Shown here one piece after another: positions 15,796 to 25,633 of a stretch of DNA of 40,782 nucleotides. Below the pieces are notes generated by a model that was not told where the DNA came from, did no database searches, and saw nothing but the letters and a program-made list of their open reading frames with translations. Origin of the DNA: a virus. A program made the translations under genes and the position numbers. The stretch lies in IMG/VR virus record IMGVR_UViG_3300044823_000222, positions 1 to 40,782 of that record, one strand, 5' to 3'. Position 1 is the stretch's first letter. The number at the start of each line of letters is the position of its first letter.

Positions 15796-16422
15796 ATGTC
15801 TGATATCAAGACAAACATTCCTGTCCAGAGGAAACAAAGTTTCTGGATAAGACTTGTCAAATCGTTCCTCAAAACCCAGATTGGCAAGCACATCGCCTTT
15901 ACTTTAGGTATTAAGGGTTTTGACCGCGTAGGGTATAGCCTTATAAAGTTCAAAGGCTTCGACAAGAACGGCAACAAGGTTTACGCCAAACCGTCGCTGT
16001 TTCAGTTTTCGTACAACTCCCGCGTAAACAAAGGCGCGGCCTTGCAGGCTTCGTTAATGTCCGGCTCGGCTTTAGGTTCTTGTGCCTCGCCGTTGCCGCC
16101 AATCTACATTGCCTTATCCACGGCCAGCCTTACTCCAGCGTATGGCGACACCACTTTGGCTTCTGAAACGGTTGTGGCTGGTATTGCCCGCGCACTCGGG
16201 ACGGTGCAAAATTACGTGTCGCCAGGCACAGTCGTTGACGCCGCGGCCTCCTACGACATCTACAAGCAGTTCACCTTAACTGGCGCCGGCACCACGGTGG
16301 TGTCTTCGGCATTGTTTGACGCGGCCTCCACAGGGAATATGTTTGCCGAGGCGAACTTTGGAACGAGCGCGGTGATGGCTACGAACGACATACTTCAAGT
16401 CACATGGACCGTCAACATCTAG
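15796..16422 (+). CDS. Putative structural protein
   Basis: A 208-residue protein. Residues 1-80 are basic with hydrophobic stretches (FWIRLVKSFLKTQIGKHIAF), and the rest is a beta-rich, Ala/Thr/Ser-rich domain (PPIYIALSTASLTPAYGDTT, later SSALFDAASTGNMFAEANF). The second half matches a style of domain I associate with phage structural proteins carrying IALST..LTPA..DT motifs. It sits in the virion operon. Function is not known, and the basic N-terminal half may be a separate anchoring module. Confidence 0.6.
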   Translation: MSDIKTNIPVQRKQSFWIRLVKSFLKTQIGKHIAFTLGIKGFDRVGYSLIKFKGFDKNGNKVYAKPSLFQFSYNSRVNKGAALQASLMSGSALGSCASPLPPIYIALSTASLTPAYGDTTLASETVVAGIARALGTVQNYVSPGTVVDAAASYDIYKQFTLTGAGTTVVSSALFDAASTGNMFAEANFGTSAVMATNDILQVTWTVNI

Positions 16423-16478
16423 CTTAAGAGCTTCTTCTGCTTCTTATCTCTAAGAGGCAGGGATAAGACTGTAAAGTT

Positions 16479-18191
16479 ATGGCTATAGTAAGAGATTATA
16501 CCGGACCAGCTTCTTCTGATAATAGCACCTCCATTACCTTTTCCCATACCTGTACGGGAACGAATTTGCTATTGTTGGTAGGGGTAACTGTGAGAAATGG
16601 AGATAACATTGTTGGAGTTACTTACAATGGTACTGCAATGTCGCAATTGGTTAAAAAGTTATATACAGGAACCCAGACTGATGAAATTTATCTATACGGA
16701 TTGCTTAATCCAGCGACAGGAACACACAATGTAGTAATAACAAATACTTCGGCACTTCCAACTTATTACGCTTCAGTAAGCTATACCGGAGTTTTACAAT
16801 CGGGATTACCCGATGCGACAGCTTCTGTCCTTACAAACTCAAATCCTTGCACTACCACAATTACAACTGTTGCAAATAATTGTGCTGCCGTTTTGTATTC
16901 TTATAACAATAACGGAACATTGTCTGCTGGCACTAACCTAACCCAACTTACCAATTATGGTGCGGAGGCAATATTGGGAGAAAGTGCAACTCTGTCAATC
17001 AGTCCTGCTGGCAGTTACTCAATGTCAATGGGGGTTACAACAGATTATACCGGAGTTGTGATGGTATCAATTGCTCCAGTTGCTGGCACCACTTTTGCCC
17101 GAGCTGTTTCAGCTTCCGTATCCAACTCCGTGTCCCGTCTTGCAACCATAGCCAGAATTGGCACCTTAAAAAGAGCAGTTGCGGCTTCAGTGTCTAACGC
17201 CGTCAGCCGCCTGGCCGCCGCAGTTCGCAAAGTGACATTCATCAGAAAACCGTCGGCTTCCGTGTCAAATGCCGTGAGCCGGTTAGCGTCACTCGCTAAG
17301 AAACGCATCTTCCCAAAGACCGCCGCGGTTTCCGTGTCAAACGCGGTTTCACGCTTGGCTACCCTAGCAAGGACGGCCACGTTTAAGCGTAGTGCAGCCG
17401 CTTCGGTATCCAATACAGTTAGCCGTCTTGCGACTTTAGCCCGCAAGGTTACCTTTTTACGGAAAGTTGCCGCGACGGTATCAAACTCCGCAAGCCGTCT
17501 GGCAACTGTCGTTTGGACCCAAGTCAATATCTTTGCTCGGACTGCTTCGGTATCAGTCTCCAATGCGGCGTCCAGATTAGCTTCCTTAGTCAGGCTGGGC
17601 ACCTTTAAGCGCCCGGCTTCTGCTTCCACCAGCCGTTCGGCGTCAAGGTCTGCCACAGTCTCGAAACTGGGCTTGTACGCTCGGACTGCTTCGGCAGCGG
17701 TCTCAAATGCCGCCAGCAGATTAGCCACCGCGATTTGGAGCAAGAATAATGTTTTCGCTCGCGCCGTCTCGGTGACGGTTTCCAATTCCGCTTCACGCCT
17801 TGCGACACTGGCGCGCAGGATTACAATGGCTCGAAAGCCATCCGCCAGCGTGTCCAATTCAGCCGGGCGCCACGCAACAACCATCCGTAACGCCACCATG
17901 AAACGGCTCTCAGCAGTCTCTGTATCCAATGCCGTATCGAGATTGGCTACCGCCGTTCGTGGACGGGTGCTTGTGAGGACGGTTTCGGCGGCGGTGTCCA
18001 ATGCCGCCTCACGATTGGCAACATTAGCGCGCAGGATGACGTACATTCGCCTGTTCCTTGCAAGCGTTTCGAACGCAGCCAGCAGGTTTGCAAAACTTAG
18101 AGTCTTTCTAAACGGTTTGTTAAATATCTACAGCAACAAATACTCTAAGCGAAACACCTCTTACACTGATAAATATCATAAGCTCCAATGA
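16479..18191 (+). CDS. Virion-region protein with 14 SVSNAxSRLAT repeats
   Basis: A 570-residue protein in two parts. Residues 1-205 form a beta-rich domain (MAIVRDYTGPASSDNSTSIT, later YNGTAMSQLVKK) like carbohydrate-binding or adhesin-type domains. From residue 206 come 14 units of about 24 residues built on SxSVSNAxSRLATLxR plus a basic hydrophobic linker (for example KVTFIRKP), ending near residue 543. The tail is short and Lys/Tyr/Asn-rich. The repeats are conserved as protein but diverged as DNA, arguing for selection on the protein. They are strongly basic and suggest an amphipathic solenoid or a DNA- or membrane-binding rod. The stop overlaps the next gene (ATGA). It may be a tail fibre or internal protein; function is unknown. 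Confidence 0.7.
   Translation: MAIVRDYTGPASSDNSTSITFSHTCTGTNLLLLVGVTVRNGDNIVGVTYNGTAMSQLVKKLYTGTQTDEIYLYGLLNPATGTHNVVITNTSALPTYYASVSYTGVLQSGLPDATASVLTNSNPCTTTITTVANNCAAVLYSYNNNGTLSAGTNLTQLTNYGAEAILGESATLSISPAGSYSMSMGVTTDYTGVVMVSIAPVAGTTFARAVSASVSNSVSRLATIARIGTLKRAVAASVSNAVSRLAAAVRKVTFIRKPSASVSNAVSRLASLAKKRIFPKTAAVSVSNAVSRLATLARTATFKRSAAASVSNTVSRLATLARKVTFLRKVAATVSNSASRLATVVWTQVNIFARTASVSVSNAASRLASLVRLGTFKRPASASTSRSASRSATVSKLGLYARTASAAVSNAASRLATAIWSKNNVFARAVSVTVSNSASRLATLARRITMARKPSASVSNSAGRHATTIRNATMKRLSAVSVSNAVSRLATAVRGRVLVRTVSAAVSNAASRLATLARRMTYIRLFLASVSNAASRFAKLRVFLNGLLNIYSNKYSKRNTSYTDKYHKLQ
17094..18108 (+). repeat. 14 protein-level repeats of about 72 nt
   Basis: Each unit encodes the SVSNAxSRLAT core. 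Nucleotide identity between units is partial and codon choice differs, so these are old repeats, not a fresh tandem expansion. Units 6, 7, 9 and 10 carry a longer linker with a Trp or FAR element. Confidence 0.8.
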
Positions 18192-20089
18192 TTAAAGTAG
18201 AACCAATCCAAAACTTTGACGGCTTCGGCAGCGGGCAATCCCCGACTGAGTATTTTTATTCGCAGGGTATGGCGCGCACGCAGTTCGGTTTAACGCCCAA
18301 TTGGGTGATGGTTGATGAGGTTACGGTTGCCCAATTGGCAAACCTGGGCGTCATTAACTGGTTTGGAGCGAATGCCAGCAATGTGTTCGGACTTGATACG
18401 GCAGGCAAAGTCTATACCGCTAACAGCATATTGAACTGGAGCCAAACCTATACTCCCCTAGCCTCTTCCCACGGCAACGGCATGATTGTAGACCAAACAG
18501 GGCGGGTACTTGTGGCAGGCGACCGATACCTATCTAAGTGGGACGGATCAACCGCGGCTGTAACGGCAGGAACCGTCTGGTGCCAAAACACCAACGCTAA
18601 TGTCAACGGCACAAATACGAACTTTACCAGCGCGATGGTAGGTAAGCAGATGGTGATATCAGGCAACATATACACAATCGACTCTGTAACGAGCGCAACC
18701 CTGTTGGTGCTCACAACCCCTTTTAGCGGCTCAAACAACAACTACTCCTATACCATCTATATGGGCTCGACCGAGCAGTGGCAGGACTTCGGTTCGGGTT
18801 TCAGCACTACCGGACTTAGGCAAATGGATATCTATGAGGACTGGGTGGTTATTGCTAATCAAAACGCGATTGCTCTGCTCAATACCACGGATGACTCTTT
18901 CACTAATCAGGGAATGGCTTTACCTAGCGGCTACAATGTAGCAACACTCCGCGCCGGCCAGTCGGGCATTCTTGTAGGGGTAAACGCAAACGCAAGGGGC
19001 GCGATATTCCTTTGGGATGCGTATTCTAACGGCTCAATTTCCGAGTGGATTTGGTTTAACGCGAACATCAAGGCAATTATCCCAACCAATGAGGGGTATT
19101 TGGGATACTACGTCATCACCAGCCGCGGAATTTACCAAACGAACGGTTATGTGGTAACGCCTATTTACCAAGTGATGCCAGATGACCGAATCAACTATAG
19201 CTACATACTTGGCAGCCTTACGCCGAACAGCGTCGCTTTAATTGGCAAGTACCTGATGTTTTTTGGCGGCAGCAGTCTTACCCGGCATCGCCAAGGACTA
19301 TATCTTTTCAATACTGAAACCAAATGTTTTGAGTTTTCCCCAGTGTCCAACAACGTTCAGACCGGCCTTAACTTTGGCGGCATCTTTTACGATAGTTCCT
19401 TTAACATCCATATGTCGTACTATTCGCAACGTCCGTACACAACTGCGATTTGCCGGCTATTTAATGCGCCTCCCGTATCAGCTTATTACATCACCGAGCC
19501 AAAAGGCCTGGGTGATGGAAAAACTTCTTTCGCCAGTAACGAGAAAGCAGCCGACGCCGCGAAGTTTACCATTGTTGAGAACACAAGGGAATATGGTGTT
19601 GCAAGCAATACCTATTCGCTTGCCCTTAAAGTCTACAACTTTCAGCGGAGCCTCTGGTCATACGCTCAAACCGTTTCGGGGACTTCAGACAGTACGCACA
19701 TCACAGTTGACGGCACAATGCAGTCAGGCAGGTCGATAGCCCAAGTGGGGGACGAAATAACTATCCTTGAGGGTGTGAATGCCGGGCAAGTTACCCATAT
19801 CACCGCCATTGCTAATCAAGGGACGAGTGCGGAGACGTGGACGCTGAATACTTCTTTGCCTCACACCACAGAAGCCGTCGTCTATGTATCTGTTTCGCCG
19901 TTCAAGCTGGTGCAAACCTTTACCTTCTCCAATCTCGCCCAGCTTCGGGATGTGTATTTCGATATTAAAGGGAAATATAAAGGCAAGCGCTTCTTGTTAA
20001 AACTTCTGTTTACCAATATTGTCAATACGGAATTGGACATCACGGACGGCCAGTTTATCTATTCGGACCAAGGGCTAATAACTTCTTAA
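18188..20089 (+). CDS. Large structural protein, propeller-like, probable tail component
   Basis: A 633-residue protein whose ATG overlaps the stop of the repeat gene. It contains many short beta motifs with Gly, Asp and aromatic residues (GLDTAGKVYTANSILNW, IVDQTGRVLVAGDRYLSKWD, GIYQTNGYVVTPIYQV), spaced as in beta-propeller blades. An inserted Thr/Asn-rich stretch at about residues 130-195 (FTSAMVGKQMVISGNIYTID, then SVTSATLLVLTTPFSG) resembles the insert of the capsid protein. The C-terminal 120 residues are a further beta domain. Fibre and adaptor genes follow, so a tail hub or tube-like role fits a short-tailed phage; exact role is inferred. Confidence 0.65.
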   Translation: MIKVEPIQNFDGFGSGQSPTEYFYSQGMARTQFGLTPNWVMVDEVTVAQLANLGVINWFGANASNVFGLDTAGKVYTANSILNWSQTYTPLASSHGNGMIVDQTGRVLVAGDRYLSKWDGSTAAVTAGTVWCQNTNANVNGTNTNFTSAMVGKQMVISGNIYTIDSVTSATLLVLTTPFSGSNNNYSYTIYMGSTEQWQDFGSGFSTTGLRQMDIYEDWVVIANQNAIALLNTTDDSFTNQGMALPSGYNVATLRAGQSGILVGVNANARGAIFLWDAYSNGSISEWIWFNANIKAIIPTNEGYLGYYVITSRGIYQTNGYVVTPIYQVMPDDRINYSYILGSLTPNSVALIGKYLMFFGGSSLTRHRQGLYLFNTETKCFEFSPVSNNVQTGLNFGGIFYDSSFNIHMSYYSQRPYTTAICRLFNAPPVSAYYITEPKGLGDGKTSFASNEKAADAAKFTIVENTREYGVASNTYSLALKVYNFQRSLWSYAQTVSGTSDSTHITVDGTMQSGRSIAQVGDEITILEGVNAGQVTHITAIANQGTSAETWTLNTSLPHTTEAVVYVSVSPFKLVQTFTFSNLAQLRDVYFDIKGKYKGKRFLLKLLFTNIVNTELDITDGQFIYSDQGLITS

Positions 20090-20093
20090 CTTT

Positions 20094-20915
20094 ATGGATC
20101 AAGCGCAACTCGACCAAGAAGTCAAAAGCGGCAATGCTCAGTTTATCCAACCGCCACAGGAGCAACCTGTAACACCACCGCCTGATGACACGATGAACCA
20201 GTTTTTGGGTTTGCTTACTTCAATCCGCCAACCCCTACAGCCTCTAACCGCTGCACCAAGTTCCACTCCTAAGACGTTTCCCGACCAAATTCAGTTTGAA
20301 GACGATGGCACGATAAAATCGTTATGGCTATATATCAACAATGCCTGGCAGCAGTTTCTACCCGCATCTCCATTAACCTCTAGCGGGATAATAGCGGCTC
20401 TAGGATACACCCCAGAAGCTGCTCTGGGTTACACTCCGGAAAATCAGGCAAACAAAGTTACGGCCGTCACCGGCGCATCTGATACTAATTACCCATCCGA
20501 AAAGGCGGTCGCCACCTTTATTACGAATGCGGTAGCTTCAATGGCAGCCAGCAGTACAGTACTATTCGCAATCACTAGCTCTTACAGTAAAAGCTCCACT
20601 ACTCCCGTAAAGATGTTGGAGGTTACCTCTGTCTATCAAGGAACTGTGCGGGTGATTGTGCAGGCGGCTTATGGTTACTATTCCGGTAATGGGCATTATA
20701 GAATCTATATAAATGGGGTGGCTGCCGGTGCCCAGAAAGATTTTACTAATTCTGCTTATACTGGTTCGGATGATATCTCTGTTAAAGTTGGCGACAAGAT
20801 TCAACTCTACGTCTGGAGCGACAACGCTAGTTATAGTGTTCAAGTTTACCCTTATAGCGGCGGTAATACTTTCGCAGTTTGTGGCAGTTTATCATGGAAC
20901 TTTACATCATATTAA
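20094..20915 (+). CDS. Tail fibre-like protein
   Basis: A 273-residue protein beginning with a Gln/Pro-rich segment (QFIQPPQEQPVTPPPDD). Residues 100-120 hold the LGYTPEAALGYTPE repeat, a hallmark of phage tail fibres, followed by VTGASDTNYPSEKAVATFI, also a fibre-type motif. The C-terminal 130 residues are beta-rich (VRVIVQAAYGYYSGNGHYRI, later VKVGDKIQLYVWSDNASYSV) and may be the receptor-binding head. No chaperone gene is seen next to it. It likely acts on the virion exterior in host recognition. Confidence 0.7.
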   Translation: MDQAQLDQEVKSGNAQFIQPPQEQPVTPPPDDTMNQFLGLLTSIRQPLQPLTAAPSSTPKTFPDQIQFEDDGTIKSLWLYINNAWQQFLPASPLTSSGIIAALGYTPEAALGYTPENQANKVTAVTGASDTNYPSEKAVATFITNAVASMAASSTVLFAITSSYSKSSTTPVKMLEVTSVYQGTVRVIVQAAYGYYSGNGHYRIYINGVAAGAQKDFTNSAYTGSDDISVKVGDKIQLYVWSDNASYSVQVYPYSGGNTFAVCGSLSWNFTSY

Positions 20916-20935
20916 CTTATTAACCTTCAATTTCT

Positions 20936-21664
20936 ATGAACTTACTTGAGGCAAAACAAGCCCTTAGCCAAAAGTTGGATATTGACTACAGCGACGTAGC
21001 CAACAATGGCCTTTTCACCGATGCCGATTTAGGCCGCTACATCCAGGCAGCCTTGATCCGCGCTTGGGATTATAAACCGTGGCCGTTTACCCAAGGCGTA
21101 AAGACCGCCACTACGATTGCCAACACCGACTACTATGACCACCCGCAGGATTTGATGAACGGCAGCATCTATCTGTTGAAAGCAGGCGGCAAGGAATATA
21201 AGAAACTTCTGATTGAAGACTACCTCCGCTGGTTTGAACATAACGCAACCGACACCACCCGCTACTGGTCAGAGAACCAACTTTATATCTTTATCAACAA
21301 GAATGCCTACGCTCAGGGTGTTGATACGTTTGACTTGTATGGTAAGGCTTTGGCTCCGCATTTAAGTGCCACGACTGATTTGCTCCCTTTTTCCCCGACT
21401 ACCGACAACAGCGAATACAGTGGCAACGAAGTCATCATCCAGCTCGCTTATAGCGAGGCAATGGACAGCGAGAAGAAAAAGAACCCACAGGCAGCCGAGG
21501 TGGAGCGGAAGAAAGCCTACGATACTTTGCAGCTCCTTTGGAAACCCTTTGCCGACAGCAAGGCCTATCTCCAGCCGCAACGTCCGCTTTTCAATACCCC
21601 GAACTACTTCCCCGATTATCCGAACAGCAGGCAAACTCCTATCGGTAACTTTAATTGGCCTTAA
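20936..21664 (+). CDS. Head-to-tail adaptor-like protein
   Basis: A 242-residue helical protein (MNLLEAKQALSQKLDIDYSD, DADLGRYIQAALIRAWDYKP, and AYSEAMDSEKKKNPQAAEVE). Helical proteins of this length with an N-terminal NLLEAKQ helix and a Trp-rich middle are typical of the adaptors (P22 gp4-like family) that dock under the portal in short-tailed phages. The identification is by architecture and by its place in the structural operon, and supports the short-tail inference. Confidence 0.5.
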   Translation: MNLLEAKQALSQKLDIDYSDVANNGLFTDADLGRYIQAALIRAWDYKPWPFTQGVKTATTIANTDYYDHPQDLMNGSIYLLKAGGKEYKKLLIEDYLRWFEHNATDTTRYWSENQLYIFINKNAYAQGVDTFDLYGKALAPHLSATTDLLPFSPTTDNSEYSGNEVIIQLAYSEAMDSEKKKNPQAAEVERKKAYDTLQLLWKPFADSKAYLQPQRPLFNTPNYFPDYPNSRQTPIGNFNWP

Positions 21665-21683
21665 TCCTTAACGCTTTATCTCT

Positions 21684-23825
21684 ATGGCAAACATTTCAGT
21701 GGTGCCAGCAAATCAAAATCCTAATAACCTTTTGGGACCGAGCGCGAGCGTTCCGGCTGCTATTGGCGTTGCCCAAGCTGGAGGCGGGAGCCAGTCCGTA
21801 GGCAACATCCTACAGCCCGCTGGCGTCTCGACTATACCAGCACCCCAGAAAGTCGCCCCAGCGGCGCAAATCTCGCCTGTAGCGCAACCCCAGCAGCCTG
21901 CTCCGGCTCCTACACAACCGGCACAGACGTTCGCACTCGGGGATGGCAAGACCTACGACGTAAACGGCAATGAAGTTAATCCGGCACCCGCAACCGACCA
22001 GAACCAATCCATTGCCTCAGGCGCAGGTAAAGCGGGATTGTCTTTTGATGACCTCCAGAAAATCGCGCAGGCGAACGCCGCACTATCACCCGAGGAAATC
22101 GGAAACATCAGAACGGAGCTGGGAATACCGGCCACGCAGGCGGCAGCGTTTGCGCCACTTTCCGAAGGCACTGTTCAGTTTTACACCGACGCCTACAACC
22201 AGGCCGGTCTTGGCGACTTGAAGACTAAAATTATGGATTTGGCCGACCAAATAAACACTGCCAACAGCCAGTATACCGACGCGCAGGGACAGATAACCGA
22301 AAACCCGTTTCTCTCGGAAGCTTCACGCACACAACGCGCACAGCAGCTCTACCAAACAAACCTTAGCCGCATTTCGGATTTAGAAAACGCACAAAACCAG
22401 CTCAAAGACCTGTACACGCAAGGCTTAACCGAAGTCAATGGACTCGTTACGAAATACACCAACGACTTCCAAACGAACCGTGACCAGGCGGTAGCCAAAC
22501 TGAACTATTTGACCAGCTATGCCGAAAAGCTGGGTACCGCCGCGACGAACGTCAAAGCCCAGCAGGTCTACCGCTATATGCCGGATTACCTGAGTACCTA
22601 TGCTAAAACCGCTTCGTCAAAAACGACAATCGGCAGCCCATCACAAGGCCAATGGCAATGGAATCCCGATACCCAGACCTTTGACCAGGTCACGCCGCCT
22701 GGCGGCAACATCCAGCCGGTCACCACGCCGGAGGGGAACCTGGTTGGCTTCAACACGAGCACAGGCCAAACCACGCCGACGACTTCAGCTTCAACAACCA
22801 GCGGTTTCAGCAACCCGACACAAATCACCATTCCGCAATATTCTTCCAGCCAGCCTGATACCGTTCAGTATGCCTTCCAAAACAACAACCCCGGCAATTT
22901 GACATACGCCGGTCAGCAAGGAGCGGTGATGGGAGCAGGAGGCTTTGCCAAATTCGCCACGCCGCAGGACGGCTACAACGCTCTCATTAGCCAAGTCAAG
23001 CTCGACCAGAGCCGCGGCATGACCTTGGGTCAGTACATCACCAAGTATGCCCCGCCGACTTCCAACAACACCGCGCAATACATCCAGCAGGCTAGTACCG
23101 CTTTGGGAGTCAACGCTAATACATCTTTAGCCAGCATTGACCCGAACCAGATAGCGCAGTTCCAGGCGATGAAAGAAAGCGGCACTCAGATAGCCAGCTC
23201 ACAAGGTTTACAGGTAACGCAGGGATCAAATCAGGGCACAGTTCTGCCACCGATTGTTGCCAAATATTTAGAAACCTTGCCAAATGTACCAGGCAGCCAG
23301 TATATCAACACCGACCGCGTTGCCAGCACTCAACTACCGGCCGTTCAATCCCAAGCAGCAGGTAAAGTTCCCGTCCTTACCGGAACCGAAGTATCCGGGC
23401 TAAAGAATATTGATGTTATCTTCAAAGCATTAGATAACCTCAGCAACCTTTCAACCGAACTATTGGGCGGCGGAATTGGTGGCAGGATACAGGGCTTAGT
23501 CAGCAATCAAGCGCAGGCAATCGCCCAGACAGACCCCCGCTTTGCTCAGTTCCAATTGGCGCGCGACACAGCTATTAAAACCGTTCAGGCTTTAGCAGGC
23601 GGGGCAGGCTCTGGCTTGCGGTTGAACATGGGTGAAATTGACACGGCGGCCAGCAACTTGCCAAACATCACAGACAACATTGGCTATGCCACCGAGAAAA
23701 TCAACGGACTAAAACAGCTTCTTACCAACCAGCTCAATGAAACCTTGCCGGGGCTTATTACCACAGGAAGCCAGCAGACCGGCGGTTCAGTAGACCTTTC
23801 AGACCTTAACTTTACCCTACAATAA
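21684..23825 (+). CDS. Internal virion protein with lysozyme-like domain
   Basis: A 713-residue protein. The first 120 residues are Pro/Ala/Gln-rich and disordered. Residues about 170-310 are helical. Residues about 395-480 hold QNNNPGNLTYAGQQGAVMGA and GGFAKFATPQDGYNALISQV, then TLGQYITKYAPPTSNNTAQY, the pattern of virion-borne peptidoglycan-hydrolase domains (NNPGN, phase-locked FxxF..GY and YAPPxxN motifs). The C-terminal 230 residues are helical and Ala/Leu-rich with a GGGIGG turn. Such proteins locally digest the wall during DNA entry. The stop overlaps the start of the next gene by one base. Confidence 0.7.
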   Translation: MANISVVPANQNPNNLLGPSASVPAAIGVAQAGGGSQSVGNILQPAGVSTIPAPQKVAPAAQISPVAQPQQPAPAPTQPAQTFALGDGKTYDVNGNEVNPAPATDQNQSIASGAGKAGLSFDDLQKIAQANAALSPEEIGNIRTELGIPATQAAAFAPLSEGTVQFYTDAYNQAGLGDLKTKIMDLADQINTANSQYTDAQGQITENPFLSEASRTQRAQQLYQTNLSRISDLENAQNQLKDLYTQGLTEVNGLVTKYTNDFQTNRDQAVAKLNYLTSYAEKLGTAATNVKAQQVYRYMPDYLSTYAKTASSKTTIGSPSQGQWQWNPDTQTFDQVTPPGGNIQPVTTPEGNLVGFNTSTGQTTPTTSASTTSGFSNPTQITIPQYSSSQPDTVQYAFQNNNPGNLTYAGQQGAVMGAGGFAKFATPQDGYNALISQVKLDQSRGMTLGQYITKYAPPTSNNTAQYIQQASTALGVNANTSLASIDPNQIAQFQAMKESGTQIASSQGLQVTQGSNQGTVLPPIVAKYLETLPNVPGSQYINTDRVASTQLPAVQSQAAGKVPVLTGTEVSGLKNIDVIFKALDNLSNLSTELLGGGIGGRIQGLVSNQAQAIAQTDPRFAQFQLARDTAIKTVQALAGGAGSGLRLNMGEIDTAASNLPNITDNIGYATEKINGLKQLLTNQLNETLPGLITTGSQQTGGSVDLSDLNFTLQ

Positions 23826-25633
23826 TGCAATTATCTGTCGGACAACCAAATAGCGCGCCACAAGGCGGTTTGGCCGTAGCGCAGGCTCCAATCGGGATGC
23901 CGGCTACCCTTTCGGTTCAGCAGTCTCCCACGCCGCAAGTTGGCCAGCCTTTATCTTTGGGCAGCAATACTCCGATAGCAGTGCCACAACCGCAGCAGTC
24001 GCCTATCGTGGAAGCCATCAATACCGCAATGGAACGGGGAGCCAGCCCTGACCAGATTATCCAGAAGCTCGCACAATCTAATCCCGATAAGCAGACAGAA
24101 TTTCAGACAGCAATCCAGAGGGGAGCGCAGCCCCAAGACATTATCAACGAAGTCTTGAAGCAGAACGGTGGCCAGGCGACGGACACCACCGCCAACCAAA
24201 CACCAACACCGGAACAGCCGAAGTCGGTCATGGGGTACGTAGGAAATACCATTGGCGCAACCGGTACGCTCATCAAAAACGTGGCCGAGGGCTTGCTCAA
24301 TATCCTAAACACCAACCCAGACCAAAACACTGTAGTCAACGCCGCCAAAATCGTGGGCGGGTTGTTGCAAGAACCCGTTGCCCTTGCGACCGGCACAACT
24401 GTCAAGAACTCCACATTTGAGAACTTCATCAACAACATGTCTGACCGCTATGGCAGTTGGGATAAGTTTAAAGAAACGCTCTACAAGGATACGCCGGGCG
24501 TCCTCTTAGACCTGTCCACCGTCCTGGACCCGGCCGGTAAAGCCATTAGCGCGGTAGGTGAGGCCGGCGACTTGGCCAAAGTAACCGAGGCTGTCAGCAA
24601 GCTCTCGGAACCGGAAAGGGAAATTGCGGAAATTGGCGCAAAGTCCGCAGCTAAATTCAACCCTGGCCTGCTTACCAAAACTGGCAACGCAATATCCAGC
24701 GCGGCCGAAACTATCAATCCGATGAACGCCATCACCAAGCCCATTGACTGGGCTAAGGCTGGTTTGGAGAATCTTGCGCCAAAACTGGAAGAAGCAAATT
24801 TACGCCTCACCCCCACCCAGCAGGTTAACTATGCAAGCAAACTTGATGATGTAACCAACTATATAGCGAAAGAGATTCCGGTAGGCTCACCGCAGACGCG
24901 CTTTGACGCAATCACCCAAAAGGCTGCCGATATGGAAGACAAAGTACAAACCTTGCTGACACAGGATGCGAAAGATGTAACCGTTCCTCGCGATACCCTA
25001 TTGCAGCAGGTAGAAGGCTTGAAGTCCGAGTTCGGCGGAGAGCGGGATGCCCTCGAAATTGACAAGCAAATAGATGGATTCAAAATTCTGTTGGAAGCTA
25101 AATATCCTATTGATATTCCCGTGAGCGATTTGAACATCTTGAAACGCTCCACCTTTGAGAGCGCCTTTAACGCGGCCGGGACCAAGGTATCAGATGCGGT
25201 TGAATACAGGTTAGGCGATGTACTTTATGACAACTTAAAAACCGCCACGCAAGATGTTGGCGGGAAAACGCTTCAAGACCTAAATAAGGAATACAGCACA
25301 ATCATTACAGCAAAGAAGTTGCTCAAGGTGGCCATCGGCAGGCCTCAAGTCAACTTTGTAGACAGGCTTGTTACGGGCGCGGTGGGCGGTGTTATTGGAA
25401 ATACCTTTGGAGGACCCATTGGTGCGGCAGCCGGAGGTTTCATCGGCAAGACTGTTGCTGAACACGTTCCGATAACGGGCATCCGCAGCGTAGTTGGGAA
25501 AGTTGCCAGCAAAGCGGCTAAAATAGTCCCTACCGTTTCTCCCGAAGTTGCGCGAGGCGTCGGCGGAATGAGCCGTCTTTCAACATACTCCAAGACGCCC
25601 GCAAAACAGTCAAAACAACTAGGGAAGCGATAG
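23825..25633 (+). CDS. Internal or ejection-type virion protein
   Basis: A 602-residue protein whose start shares a base with the previous stop, so the two are translationally coupled. It opens with a Gln/Pro-rich stretch, then long Ala/Lys/Glu helices (KFNPGLLTKTGNAISSAAET; later DKVQTLLTQDAKDVTV), and near the C-terminus a Gly-rich hydrophobic stretch (VTGAVGGVIGNTFGGPIGAA) of the kind that inserts in membranes. Long helical proteins with one glycine-zipper membrane segment, encoded at the end of a structural operon, are typical of ejection proteins of short-tailed phages. No enzymatic motif is seen. Confidence 0.6.
   Translation: MQLSVGQPNSAPQGGLAVAQAPIGMPATLSVQQSPTPQVGQPLSLGSNTPIAVPQPQQSPIVEAINTAMERGASPDQIIQKLAQSNPDKQTEFQTAIQRGAQPQDIINEVLKQNGGQATDTTANQTPTPEQPKSVMGYVGNTIGATGTLIKNVAEGLLNILNTNPDQNTVVNAAKIVGGLLQEPVALATGTTVKNSTFENFINNMSDRYGSWDKFKETLYKDTPGVLLDLSTVLDPAGKAISAVGEAGDLAKVTEAVSKLSEPEREIAEIGAKSAAKFNPGLLTKTGNAISSAAETINPMNAITKPIDWAKAGLENLAPKLEEANLRLTPTQQVNYASKLDDVTNYIAKEIPVGSPQTRFDAITQKAADMEDKVQTLLTQDAKDVTVPRDTLLQQVEGLKSEFGGERDALEIDKQIDGFKILLEAKYPIDIPVSDLNILKRSTFESAFNAAGTKVSDAVEYRLGDVLYDNLKTATQDVGGKTLQDLNKEYSTIITAKKLLKVAIGRPQVNFVDRLVTGAVGGVIGNTFGGPIGAAAGGFIGKTVAEHVPITGIRSVVGKVASKAAKIVPTVSPEVARGVGGMSRLSTYSKTPAKQSKQLGKR

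Noticed and set aside
17045-18046. 333-residue open frame on the minus strand
   Set aside because: It is antisense to the repeat array; openness follows from the repeated codon pattern and the translation is a mirror of the repeats.
16479-18191. Diversity-generating retroelement target
   Set aside because: No reverse transcriptase or template repeat is visible anywhere in the window.
20562-20843. 93-residue minus frame in the fibre gene
   Set aside because: Shadow of the plus-strand gene with no supporting signal.
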